DNA of 64,000 nt from Heracleum sosnowskyi (Eukaryota; Streptophyta; Magnoliopsida; Apiales; Apiaceae). Under the pieces are notes generated by a model. The model was given only the letters and a program-made list of their open reading frames with translations. It was not told the DNA's origin and did no database searches. Shown piece by piece: positions 34,008 to 46,115 of the stretch (its first letter is position 1; the number at the start of each line of letters is the position of its first letter). A program made the translations under genes and the position numbers. The stretch covers positions 84,364,363-84,428,362 of the forward strand of contig CM061239.1 of NCBI GenBank assembly GCA_030848705.1, in the 5' to 3' direction.

Positions 34008-37000
34008 CTGCTCTAGCTGTTGTTGTGATATAAATAAATAAAGCAAGGGTGAGCAATAGAGCCCACCAAAAATAACTTATAACAGATTACCAAAATATGA
34101 CAATTCAAAGATATATTGCAGTCACATGTTATGCCTTCAACAGATAAGAAACTAGTATAGCGTAAAGGATGAAGTTACGAGGAAAATTAATGGGATATTT
34201 TCGTAACCCAAAGTCCACTTATGCATATATATCCTTAATCAGGTTTTACCAGAATCATAACCTATAGAATAAAAGATGAAGTTGCATGAATTTGTTGTCA
34301 CTTCATTCCCAAACGCTTTTCGACCCCCTGCCAACAAGTTTGGTTCTACACCCCAATACATGTTGCAGGAATATCCAAATTGGATGATGAACCAATACCG
34401 GAGTTGCTACCGCGCCCGCTGTGCCTAACCTTGCTATGATCAGTAGCAGGTCGCACCGCTCAAATAGTTTTCTACATGTAGATGGAAGAATCACGACAGC
34501 CTGACATTGTCTACCGCCTTACAGTGACCTCCCGGCCAACGGTTGGGCCAATAAAAGTTGGATGGGTCCGCGCAACTAGACCACTTACACCACTCCTAGT
34601 TCAGATGAAATCCATGATTCTGAAACATAAGGATCGTCCTCCTTTCCCCAAGTGTAGCACTTGTTGATACGACTCCACTAAGTAGTTATATCTAGGTCGG
34701 AAAGGAAGATTCTCCAATATTTCCCAAGCTATTGCTTGTTAATGGACATCGATTTGTTCCATGAATTTACCCCTCGATCGTTGAGGTGGTAACACAATAT
34801 TTAACTTGCAGCAACCAAATTGCTTTGAGAAAATATCTGTCCCTTGACAGTTTTTGAACTGAGAGTTTAAAAAGAGTAGTAGTCACTTAAATCAGGTTTC
34901 CCATATTTTTGATAGTTGAGCGAGCATTTGAATCTTCTTTAAAAGACAGATTCAAATGGAAAAACAGTGTTTTGGGAACCTTTTTTTTTTGATTGGAAAA
35001 CAATTAATAACCTTTATTAAACAAGTAAACCTCCGAATGAATATTCGAAAATAATATTTATCAAATAAACAAACCTCGAATGAATATTTAGAAATAATAT
35101 TCATTAATAAATAATCCTCAAATGAATATTCGAAAGTAATACTCATTAATAAATAATCCTCAAATGAATATTCAAAAATAATATTCATTAAATAAATAAA
35201 TAATCCTCAAATGAATATTCAAAAATAATATTCATTGTATAAATAAATAATCCTCAAATGAATATTCAAAAATAATATTCATTGTATAAATAAATAATCC
35301 TCAAATGAATATTCAAAAATAATATTCATTGTATAAATAAATAATCCTCAAATGAATATTCGAAAATAATATTCATTATATAAATAAATAATCCTCAAAT
35401 GAATATTTGAAAATAATATTCATTATATAAATAAATAATCCTCAAATGAATATTCGAAAATAATATTCATTATATAAATAAATAATCCTCAAATGAATAT
35501 TTGAAAATAATATTCATTATATAAATAAATAATCCTCAAATGAATATTAATGATATTTCTTAAGTCAATAATTAATCCTCGAATAACAGTTACCCGATAT
35601 CTTATCGGAAATAACCTTTAACATATACCGAAATATAATTATTTCTGATCTTAGAGAAAATCACCTGCCCTTATCCTAGGGCATTATATACAAGACTGGC
35701 TTATAACTGATATCCCATTTCTAGCTTATAAGCCCCACATCAATCATATCCTCAAGTATTGCTATATATAGCAATTCGAAAACAAGTATGCAATTTATAT
35801 ATATCGCAATCGCATATCATAATTGAAAACAGTTATTATCACAACAACAGTAGTATAGGTTTAGAAAACTTGCCTGGTGGTGAGGTAGGGGTAGTGTGCC
35901 TCGAGTCAATCCGGCGATCTATACATAGTCAAAAGATCCAAGGTTAATCACTTGAATACTTGCACGAAACTAAGTATGTACTTTACTTAAACCAAGACAT
36001 GATTTCTAGTTAACTCCTTAAGAATCCTCTTGCGCACGCTCGACTCGAACATTTTTATAAAATAGAGATTAAATCCTTTTAACACGAAATCTTTTCGAGA
36101 GTCCTCCTAAACATACCTAGCATGTTAACACAAAGTTTCACATTCTGATTGGTCACTTAAGGGGTTTGATCATTGCCTCAAAGTTGGCTAAGTGGTATAG
36201 CTCGGTTTCTCGAAACATCCTTAACTAAAATACTCGTTTCTCCTAAACCGTAATTCGGAATCACATGATCTTTATATCAAAACGAACCTTGAAACAATAC
36301 CTACACAATACTAGGCAGTGGTGACTCTGGACAGAAGTCTTTATGTCCGAACATCACAGACACAACAGAGCTAGGGAAAATCGGGCATTATAACGGCTAT
36401 GTTTTAACGATTCCAAAGTTTAATCATAAACTTACAAGACCAATCCAAACCAAATCACCAAGTCAAATCCTCAACATCATTACTAATCCATAATCATCAC
36501 AAATCAGTCAAAACCAACATCTACTTGCTTATCATTAAAACAACATCAAACTTTCATCAAACCTCCGTTAAAACCACTCAATCATCCTTATGATTATACT
36601 AACTAAACCATACTTAAAACTAACCATATAAATCAAATTTATAAACAAGGGTTCAAGAGTTATACCTTCCTTGGAGTGTGTATAAGCCTAATAATCCTTG
36701 TATAGCCCTTATATAACCTTAAGGTAGCTTGAATCAACAAAAGAAATCAAGAAACCAAAGTTAGTTCTTGAAAATCACTATTCATGTTCATCTTTTACCT
36801 AGGATTTGAGCATGATACCCTCCATGGATGATGCTAAGATTAAGAGATTACCTTGGTTTAGGGATTAGGAAGCTTTTGAATCCAAGAACATGAATTATGG
36901 ATGCTTGGAAATTGGTCTTGAAATCTTGAAGTTTTGGCCGAAAGTTGCTTGGTTCTTCCAAGTGATTTCTTTGATTTTCTTTTTGTTTAATTACTTAAGA

Positions 37001-37971
37001 TATTTGTGGTATTTTAATGGTCAAATTGGTGAGTCATAGTCCTTGGCTTCTTCTTCTTTCGACACTTGTCGCACATGCAACGGTTCTGTTAAAGTAGCTT
37101 TACTGGTTTGCTTTATTGGTTTGTTTCCTTTCACATGGATGATCCAAATGTTGCATTCCTCGACTTAATCTTGTTACATGTTACTTCCATGTCTGTATTT
37201 AATCTCGTAAGTGTTTCGTCTCCGTTTAATCGCGTAAAAAGTTCGCAGGGTTTCTTAAGTGTTCTATCGAAGTAGTTTATCGTAATCGTTCTTAATATCT
37301 CTAATTCTTTCATTAAATCCATATCCATGGAATTGATAATTTAAATTCTTAATTATTCTCAAATAATAATTAATCCGTCCGTTAATGGTGAAATTTCGGA
37401 GAAAACGGAAATGCTATTTTTCCGATTCTGACAGCTTTTGCATTCCTTTATTTTCATCGTAGATCACTAATACGGCTTTGAAAGTTCATCATATCGACCC
37501 GTATATAGGGTGGTCTGGAAAACTTTTAAACGACAAAATTTACTATTCATCAAAAGTTACTATTCATCAGAAGTTACTATTCATCAGTGGTTTTTCTATA
37601 ATCCTTTGGATCAATATTCGTTCCAATATTCCTGGTTTACTTCTCTTTACTCTTTGCACTTAGAAAACGTTCTAGTGCTTTCTCGGGCATACGCTATCTT
37701 GTTTACGGAGTTGTCAGATGCATTCCAGATATTGATTTGGATGACATAAAAATACTTTTCTTCCCTGGAGTATTGTATTCTTACCTTCCAGATTGATTGT
37801 TCTTATTTACATGATCAGTCCCTTCTTATTATTCTCAAAATGTTTGAAAACTGACATCCATATTCATTTCATACTTAATTCTCCAAAAACCATTACCACC
37901 ATCCACATATATATATATACATCATCATACAATAAAAGTTTTAATTCTACCCAAAAATCTGGGGTTTTACA
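33610..37971 (-). repeat. Element G 5' LTR, 4362 bp
   Basis: Same length and ends as the left LTR, at a constant offset of 10,335 bp. It contains the same tandem array at about 35025-35557. It should supply the promoter for G transcription on the minus strand. Confidence 0.93.
35025..35557 (+). repeat. 47-bp tandem array, copy in the G 5' LTR
   Basis: Same array as at 24690-25222, shifted by 10,335 bp; no unit gained or lost between the LTRs. Confidence 0.9.
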
Positions 37972-38262
37972 CGGATGCTCCAATTTGGCTTCCTACGGAT
38001 GCTCCATTCTGGCTTTCTACGGATGCTTCGTTCTGGCTTTCTACGGATGCTCCATTTGTCCCTTCAATGGATGGCTCATTCGAACTCGAGTTATCCATAT
38101 TAGAGACAATCATTCTTGGAGGTACTGATTCATCCACACGATCATCATCTTCATCATCAAAATAGAGACCTTCCACCTCATTCTCAAATCTGAGAGTTTC
38201 ATGAAAACCCTCATCAGTAAGACCTTGTATTCAGGCATCATCAAAAACAACATGTACAGATT
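37972..38262 (-). pseudogene. Element A pol: INT-RT linker, stranded between G and B
   Basis: This is the continuation of A pol across the G insertion; CGGAT at 37972-37976 is the duplicated target. It encodes the variable acidic linker before RT (E-D-D-D-R-V-D-E) and an 8-residue tandem repeat G-A-S-V-E-S-Q-N in 3-4 copies (24-bp DNA repeats around 37975-38060). Each DNA repeat contains CTACGGAT, the A-family motif. A TGA at 38231-38233 interrupts the frame. Integrase itself lies beyond B, off the window. Confidence 0.75.
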
Positions 38263-38757
38263 TGTTAGATATAATTGCTGATGTTTGTTTATCAGTGTTT
38301 AAAGTACCAGGAAACTATCAGAGTTTAGCTGGAAGACAAGTCAGAGTTTGTTAAAGTCTGATGGTCAGAGTTTGCTTAGCAGTCGGTGTAAAAGTCAATG
38401 AAGATTCTAGAAGCGATATTCTTTGAAATGGAAAGAAGCAAAGAGATATTGAGATGGCTAAGGAAACGGAACAGAAGACAGAAGCAATTCTAGATTGATA
38501 TTAATTGTATAGCTGATTTATAGGAATATCAATTAGAAGATTGTACGTAGTTGTGTACTATATAAACACAGATAGGTTAACCCTAAAAGGAATGCGAATA
38601 CGTGAATTATCATTCTTGTAACCTAGCAGATCTCTGTGATATTTTACATCACTGAGAGAGGAGTTTTTAATTCCATTCAGTTTATTATTCATAAACAGTG
38701 TTCTTATTGTTATTCTCATACATCTATTTGATTATATATTGTGTATTCGGCCTAACA
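38263..38757 (+). repeat. Element B 5' LTR, 495 bp
   Basis: Starts TGTTAGATATAATTGC and ends TTCGGCCTAACA. It contains TATA box CTATATAAAC at 38558-38567 and three TCAGAGTTT motifs (about 38318-38385). Same family as the C LTRs. Confidence 0.9.
38558..38567 (+). promoter_or_regulatory. TATA box in the element B LTR
   Basis: CTATATAAAC is well placed within the LTR; the matching site in C LTRs lies on the minus strand near 40640-40648 (TATTATATAA). Confidence 0.55.
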
Positions 38758-38759
38758 AT

Positions 38760-38777
38760 TGGTATCAGAGCCAAGGC
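38760..38777 (+). other. Element B primer-binding site (tRNA-iMet)
   Basis: TGGTATCAGAGCCAAGGC begins 2 nt after the LTR and matches initiator tRNA-Met. Confidence 0.9.
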
Positions 38778-38819
38778 TGTTTAATATATACAGTTTTTGA
38801 TCCAAACACAAGTATAATC

Positions 38820-40447
38820 ATGGCTGAAAATACCCAGGAAGGTTCTAATGCTCAGAAGGTTCAACCAACTTCTGTAAGTCGATATGAGACGATTAGAGTT
38901 CCAATTCTCAGACCAGTGGAATATCCAATATGGAAGGTGAAGATGACCATGTTTCTGGAAGCCACGGATCCAGAATATCTTGATAGAATCAATGATGGTC
39001 CTCATATGCCAACAAAACTGTCTCCAGCTGTTGCTGGTCAAGAACAAAAGAGCGTTCCAAAAGAAAAGAAAGATTTGACTCCTGAAGACATCTCATCAAT
39101 TGCAAAGGATGCAAAGGTTAGACATCTTCTCTATAGTGCTTTAGATAATGTTATGTCTAACAGAGTTATTGGTTGCAAAACTGCCAAAGAAATTTGGGAT
39201 GCTTTAGAAGTCAGATGTCAAGGAACAAGTGCTATAAAGAAGAACAGGAAGACTATTCTTACACAGGAGTATGAACACTTTGATTCGAGACCTGATGAAA
39301 CTTTGACTGAGACATATGACAGATTCTGTAAACTGTTGAATGATTTATCTCTTGTTGATAAAGAATATGATCTTGAAGAGTCGAATCTCAAATTCCTTCT
39401 ATCTCTACCTGAAATATGGGATTTGAAGGCAACGACAATAAGAGATAATTATGATCTTGCAGACACAGATCTCGATGAAATCTATGGTCTGCTTAAAACT
39501 CATGAACTTGAGATAGAGCAAAGAAACAAAAGATCTGGAAAGAAGACAAAATCTGTTGCTCTCAAAGTTTAAGAAAAACCTCTTAAGAAAGAAACATCAA
39601 AGAAGAAAGCTAAGGGAAAGGCTTTGGTCATAAAATATGAAAGTGAGTCATCAAACTCTGATGATGACTCAAACTCTGATGAATCTTCTGAATCCGAGGA
39701 TGATGAAGAACAAATGATGCAAATGGCTGCTTTGATGGTGAAGACTTTCAAAAATATGGGTTTCACGAACTTCAAGAAAGGAAAGAGATTCTCAAGGAGA
39801 GATTCAAACTCTGAAAGGAAGAGTTTCAGAAAGTCTGAAAGAAGGGATATCAAATCTGGGAAGAAAGACAAGTCTGAGATCCAGTGCTACAAGTGTAAAG
39901 AAATAGGTCACTATGCTCCAGAGTGCAAGAAAGGAAAATCTGAAAAAGCACTCATCACTAAAGGAAGAGACTGGGCAAACACTTCAGATTCAGATGAGGA
40001 TGTCAACTATGCTCTCATGGCAACTGTCCAAGATGAATCTGATTCATCTGAAAACAAGGTACCTCTAACAACCTATGCTTATGATATTGATAATATATTT
40101 GAATTGAGAATTTATCTTAAGAGCATACATGTTAGTTATAGAGATCAGACTTTAGAAAATGAGAGAATTAAATCTGAGAATCTAAAGCTTAAAGAGAGAA
40201 ATAAATTTCTTGAAGAAGAACTTGTTAACATGCAACAAGTTCAAAAGGAAAGAGATGATGCTGTTTATGTTGAACAGGAGTTGCTTAATAAATTTAGGCA
40301 ACTAGAATCTGATTTGGAAAAAGAAAGAAAGGTAATTAAAACCTGGACAAACTCTGGTAAGGACACACATCAGGTGTTTCAAACAGACTCGGTAGGGTTA
40401 GGTTACTGTGAGAAAGATGAACTTATGTTTAAATATAAGGTTAAAGT
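38820..40447 (+). pseudogene. Element B gag, first part, one nonsense codon, cut by C
   Basis: ATG at 38820. The N-terminal copia gag domain (Y-P-I-W-K-V-K-M, K-T-A-K-E-I-W-D-A-L, S-L-P-E-I-W-D) covers codons 1-250. TAA at 39570-39572 stands where the C copy has GAA. The same frame continues through an Asp/Glu/Ser-rich segment, a zinc knuckle CYKCKEIGHYAPEC and a coiled coil (about 40130-40335). The frame is interrupted at 40447 by element C, with AAAGT duplicated. Confidence 0.88.
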
Positions 40448-40938
40448 TGTTAGGCCGAATACACAATATATAATCAATATAAATATTATAATAACAATTG
40501 AGAACACTTTTTATGAATCAACAACTGAATTATATAAATAATTCTTCTCTCAGTGATGTTAAAGAATCACAGAGAGCTGCTAGGTTACAAGAATAATATA
40601 TTCAGTATTCGCATCCCTTTTAGGGTTAACCTATCTGTGTTTATATAATACACAGTTACATAATCAATCTCTAATTGATATTCCTATAAATTAGCTATAC
40701 AAATCATATCAAATTAGAATTGCTTCTGTCTTCTGTTCCGTTTCCTTAACTGTCTCAATATATCTTGCTTCTTTCCATCTTCAAGATATATTGCTTCTAG
40801 AATCTTCATATTAGCACCGACAGTTAATGAACTCTTCACCCGTCAGACTTTATCAAACTCTGACTGGCTTCTAGTAAACTCTGATGTGTACCTGGTACTT
40901 AAACACTGATGAACAAACATCAGCAATTATATCTAACA
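40448..40938 (-). repeat. Element C 3' LTR, 491 bp
   Basis: Minus-strand start TGTTAGATATAATTGC, end CGGCCTAACA. The adjacent PPT on the minus strand is AAGTTGGGGGAGAT (40939-40952). It carries two AAACTCTGA motifs on the plus strand. Between the LTR and the accessory-ORF stop (41084) there is only a short UTR. Confidence 0.92.
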
Positions 40939-41083
40939 ATCTCCCCCAACTTGTGCATAATGAAGATGTACAAGTTAAATAGATAATTGATGATGTCAAA
41001 ACATATAACAAATGCAGTGTTTAAATATAACAGAGTTTAACTTTAACTTAGAACAGAAAACTTTAAAAACTTACAGTCAGACT

Positions 41084-44000
41084 TTACTTAATCTCTTCAA
41101 TATCAGGCACTGTCCTGAGATAATCGATGAGAAGTCTTCTTTCAGCCTTTTCTAGCTCTTCTACCATGATCTCTTTCAATTCCTTGAGCTCTGGATCACC
41201 TTCTCCAGTCTGGTAGATAGCAGCTCTCAGAGAATAAATGCTGTTCTTTCTCATTTCATTCCCTAGCCGGATATAATATGATTTGTCTGACTCCAGATTG
41301 AATTCCAAGACTTTAATACCCAGTGCGGTCTTAAACTTAGCACTATTTCTCTTCATCTCAATAATCTTTCCATAAGCATCTCTGTACTTAGGAATATATG
41401 CACTAGAAACACCTCCTCCAAGCATAGCTTTTGTCTTCAGCATCCTTTCTCTTAGAACTAAAGCAACATTGTGAGTACTTCTATTTTTGACTTTGAGAAG
41501 GTATAAAACATACTCAAGCTCTTCCCATAGCTTCAATTGAACATCAGCTTCTCCTACTCTGTATACTCTTCCATCAGACATAAAATATAACAGAACCTCT
41601 TTCGTCAATCCTTTATGATAGACCATCTGAACAGATTCTAGTTTATCAAGGCTCTCTTGAGATACCCCAATACCAGCTTCTGCCAGTGATGTTTGATCTA
41701 AAGATCTGTTATTTATTCTCTTTTCCCTGTGTGAACCTAAACCAGACTGGTCATAAGATTCTTTTCCAAGTACTGTCCTGGTTTGAGAAAAATCAACAGC
41801 TTCTAACGTCAGAGTTTCAGAAAGTACAGGTCTTAAGAAACCTTGAAGTTGTGGAGCTAGCTGAGTTTGTACAACTTGAGCCTTGTCAGAGGTTGTCACA
41901 ACTTTAGTAGAAATATCAACATGAGCAACGTCAGAGGTTGAATAATTCTTCTTTGGTAACTGTCCTTCTTCTACCAGTATACCCTTTCCTTTATCAGTAT
42001 TTGCAATCACAGGTCTCCTTGTGTATTGTATACTCTGTTGAGTATTTTCTTTGATAGAAATTCCAATTTCTTTCTTTCTAGGAGCCTTTACTGATTTCTT
42101 CTTATAAGTACTAGAAGCAACTTTCTTTTTATGTTCTTCAGACAGCATCTTCATTTCTGCTTCCAAATCCTCAACTGTCACTTCACCATCATGCTCATCT
42201 AAAAACAGCTTGGCTGCAATCTCTTCATCAGTTATTGGATTAGCTGAAATCACTAGACTCTTAAGTCTTGAAGAAGATTGAGCATGAGTACCAGAACCAG
42301 TAGCACCAGAGTTTATCATATCAGAGTTTGTCTGTCTAGCAGAGTTTGACCTAAGTCTCCCTTGCTCTTGAGAAGACTTTGACCTTTTCTCTGTTTCCCT
42401 GCTTCCACCATCATTTCAATCATCCCTCAGTCTCAAAGTTGGAGTCCTTCTGCATTTGTCTTTAGGTATCTTCTCCCCCTTTTTGACATCATCAGGAATA
42501 AAAACTGATGTCAGCAACTCTAGTGATGCAGCAATAGAATCAATTTTTCCAGACATCAAAGTCTGATTCTCTTCAACCTTCAGTAACCTGGAGCTAAAAT
42601 CCTTTTGTTCTTGACACAGGGAAAGATATAAAGATCTATCCTTTTTCAATGTAACTTCCCTGGCAACTATGTCATTTCTCAGTCCATCAATAACCTTATC
42701 AGTAGTATCAAAGCGATTATGCAATGATTTGACTTGGACAATTGTGGCTTTGAGATGAGTTAAAAGTTCAGGATTTTGAATTTCCTTAGAAGACTTGGTC
42801 ACAAAATCAGCAGCTCTTTCATCAGAAAAGATAGTTTCTCTGCTTGACCAAGTAGAAAAATACATTTCCTGAAAGTGAGCGTCTATAGCATGTTGAGCAG
42901 CAACTCTTTGAGATGTATCAACAGAGTTTGCAGAAGAAGCAACATTAGAAGAAATAGAAACATCTTCGTCAGCATTATCTTGTGCTCTCTCAGGAAGATC
43001 AGAGTTTACAACTACATTTTCTGCAGCTTCTTCAACAATATGCTCTGCAGTAATGTCAACATTCTCTGCTGCAACATCATCTTTCTCAGCATCTTCTTCT
43101 TCTGCTGGAACAGCATCTTCTACTATAATCTGCTTCTCAGCATTTTCAACAATCTGCTCAGAAGAGACAGATCTTGCTGCCTGATCAACCTCTTCACCAA
43201 CTTCAATAACTTGATTAGTGACAGAGAGAATCTCTGTATGAGTTGACATTGACTCTTCAATTACCAGAGTGGCTTGATCAGCTGCCACATCCGCAGTGTC
43301 ACAAATACTGACAGTAGGATGTGCTTCAATCTCTTCTTCATTGTCCATCTCCAATATAGGTTCAAGGAACACCTCACGAGCTTCATCAGAATTTACTCTG
43401 TCCACTATAGGCACAGTAGTGTTATCATTGACAACAATCTCCTCAATAACAACACCAGCCTCATCAGCATGTGCTCTGGTCTCATCAGTAACAACCTCCT
43501 GATTTTCAGCTTCAGGAGCTTCAGCGTTTACAAAAACTCTGTCCTCATCAGCAGTAGTTACAACATGCTCCTCAACAAAATATTCTTGAGCTTCATGCTG
43601 GACAGCTTCAGAGTCTGGTGTAGACTCATCCAAATCATCAAAAAGATAATTTGCTACCAATCTTCTTTTTCTATGATGAAGAGTTTCATTGTCAACATCT
43701 TCATCATCAGCTCTTGCTCTATTGGCTCTCCTCTTCTTATAATGACCTTTGGACGCATCATTTGACTTGGACACCCCAACATCAGTAGATGATCTAACAG
43801 ACCTTGCAGGTTTAGTACCAATATGCTTAGTCCTACCACCCCTTGCAGGTTTGACAGATGTTGATAAAGGTAGCTCTGTTTGTAAAGGCTCAGGTTGAGG
43901 CTCTGATTGAGAAGAAGCTTGTGTTGGTGGATTTACTTGATCATTTATAAACTGTTGCACAGAGGCAGGTAGCAACAAGTCTCCAACAACCCCTTTCTTA

Positions 44001-44529
44001 ACATCCTTATTGATAAGATCAGAAAATATCCTCTTGTGTAATTTAAAACAAGAAACATCTTCATCAATTACTTCTACCCCTTCAACACAGTAAGAGAATA
44101 AAATCTGACAAAATCTAGAAAAGTAAACTACTCTACTATTTTCTGTCATTTTCTCCCCTAAGTTATTCAAAACAAGTCATGCAAAATCAAAATGATTATT
44201 ATATAACAGAGAGTACCCGATTTGCAGACTGTCTGTGGGAATAGCATCCCAGTTGGTGCATTTCTTTCCGAACGTCCTTGTAATGCAATCAAAGAAGAAG
44301 CTCCACTCCTTCCTTAAGAACGGTTGTTTCAACTGTCCAATCTTAGTCAAGGGTCCAGAATACCCAATCTCTCGCATCATCCTTATCAAATCTTCATCAC
44401 CCATTCCAATAGTATACGACGAAAACTTAGGAAACCCCATTGCAGCCCGAATGGTTCCAGCAGTAATTACATACTCTGTTTCTTCAAATTCAAAGATTAT
44501 AGATGGATTACCAGTCTCACCACCATCAT
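41084..44529 (-). pseudogene. Element C accessory ORF, main part, two TGA codons
   Basis: Continues the frame from 53500 once D is removed. The whole ORF is 1216 codons including the stop. It holds one frame throughout apart from TGA at 44177-44179 and 42416-42418. The N-terminal domain has KEWSFFFDCI and S-L-Q-I-G-Y-S-L (compare A: NEWSFFFDAI, M-L-D-I-A-Y-M). The middle is very acidic (Glu/Asp/Val/Ala-rich, about 43640-42950). A coiled coil follows (about 42800-42500: SLHNRFD, KVEENQ). The C-terminal domain spans about 41650-41084 (L-Y-F-M-S-D-G-R-V; E-F-N-L-E-S-D-K-S-Y-Y-I-R) and resembles the A C-terminus (L-T-F-I-Y-K-G-G-N-V; E-F-K-D-E-K-G-C-R-R-F-F-R). I do not recognise a known enzyme or envelope protein. 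No signal peptide or clear transmembrane helix is visible. Confidence 0.8.
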
Positions 44530-44534
44530 CATAC

Positions 44535-46101
44535 TGAAGGAATTTACGGATGAGCGGAAGCGTGATATAACATTTATTCCGTAAAAACCATGTATCACAC
44601 ATATAGAAAAATATATAAAATGAAAGAGCGGAGGAATCGTAACCATACCTTGAAAAATCGAAGCTTTGAATCGAGATGATCGTTAGCAGTAGCTTCTCAG
44701 AGTGTGAAGCCCTCTACCGGTATCCACCAAGAATAATTCTTCGATGAAACTTTTTATAAAACTTGAAGCTTTATAAAATGGAGGTTTTCCTTTTTCTTTT
44801 GAGAGAGAGAGAGAGAGATGAAGAAGAAAGGAGGCAACTAGGTTTTTCACAAAAACAAAAGTGTATCTAACTCTTCTCATCTCATCCTTTATATAGGGCT
44901 CAAGTAGGGTTAGTATATTTAATATATCAATATATATTAATATATAAATCCCTCACTTTCTCTTATAAAATGTTTAAATAATAATTAAAACTATTTTAAT
45001 CATTATTATTATTATCTCTCAAAATACCTTCATCAATAAATTAATCTTTTTATGGTGTGACCCTGTAGGTTCAATATTAAGCCGGTAGTAGAAATAAATA
45101 ATAATAAACTTTTTATTTATTTATATGAATTCTAAAATTCATTAAATATAATTAACTGATTAATTATATTTATTCTACATCGTGAGTGATGCTTCTCAAC
45201 ATATCGCGACTATCCGGATAATATGAATTCACTGCTTAGAATACCAAGAACCTGTCAGTGACTAGTTACAGTACAATCATTCCTTCTACCCTACAATATC
45301 CCGATTAAATATAAGGCATGGATCTCGTGTCAGGCCTATCAAATTTAATCATATGATTTCTTATTCATAATGCTAAGTTCATATTAATGCAAATTAGAAA
45401 CTCCTTTCTAATTTCATACACTCTGGCCAGAGATTCCAGAACTCGCATACTAAGAATAACATAGGATATTCTCTTCCTATACTGGAAGGGGTAGATCCTC
45501 TATTGACGTTAACTATCTCCATACACAAATCCCTATGCCCAGAATAGACCTAATGGATGTCCTTGAGACTAAGGACTAATCCAAAGCATAGTTCATTATA
45601 TACAAGATAACTCTAACGATCTCAAGTCTAAGGACACTTGTACAACTATCACTCAGTGAATAACTATTGACACGTGAGTAAACTCCATTAGCTATTCAAC
45701 TTATCGAGTCATGTTCAGTGAACTTATTCCCTAACAAGCACCTACATACTGGCTATAGTGTCACCACACAAATGCCTATGAGAACAGACATCCTCCTGAC
45801 GGGAGCAAGCATAGTATGTACCAATCTTTGCGGATTCACCAACTTCCGATTAGTTATCCTATGATCAGGAACTGTTTAAGTCTAGAGTTATCATCTTCTA
45901 GATCTCACTATTATAATCTCATTATAATTCTAGAAGGTTTACTCTAAACTATGGAACATCTTATTTAAAACACTTTAAATAGATAAGGCCCGTAATAAAA
46001 ACAAAACAAGTCTTTTATTAACATTAATGAAATCAAATAAGAATACAAGAAAGTTCTTCCTAACTCATCATACATGATTGGATTTAGGACAAACACTTTC
46101 A
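44535..46101 (-). repeat. Element D 3' LTR, 1567 bp
   Basis: Minus-strand TGAAAGTGTTTGTCC ... ATTCCTTCA. TATA-like TATATAAA on the minus strand at 44888-44895 and a (GA)9 run at 44801-44818. PPT on the minus strand is CAAGTGGGAGAT just inside (46102-46113). Confidence 0.93.
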
Positions 46102-46115
46102 ATCTCCCACTTGAA

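Larger units (their letters stand above)
23275..37971 (-). mobile_element. Element G: complete Ty3/gypsy chromovirus (Tekay/Del-like), 14,697 bp, young
   Basis: Flanked by a perfect 5-bp TSD CGGAT (23270-23274 and 37972-37976). Both LTRs are 4362 bp, start TG and end CA, and I noticed only two differences between them (27381/37716 G/A and 27425/37760 T/C). Internal order on the minus strand: PBS, extra ORF, gag-pol with chromodomain, PPT. Very long LTRs plus a C-terminal chromodomain fit the Tekay/Del lineage. With an intact polyprotein and near-identical LTRs it may still be competent. Confidence 0.93.

Noticed and set aside
42875..43765. Plus-strand ORFs opposite the C accessory ORF
   Set aside because: Mirror the acidic repeats of the minus-strand protein; no domain of their own.
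44683..44880. 65-codon ORF present in both D LTRs (44683 and 52081)
   Set aside because: Identical only because the LTRs are duplicates; it runs through the GA microsatellite and has no ATG-supported coding signature.
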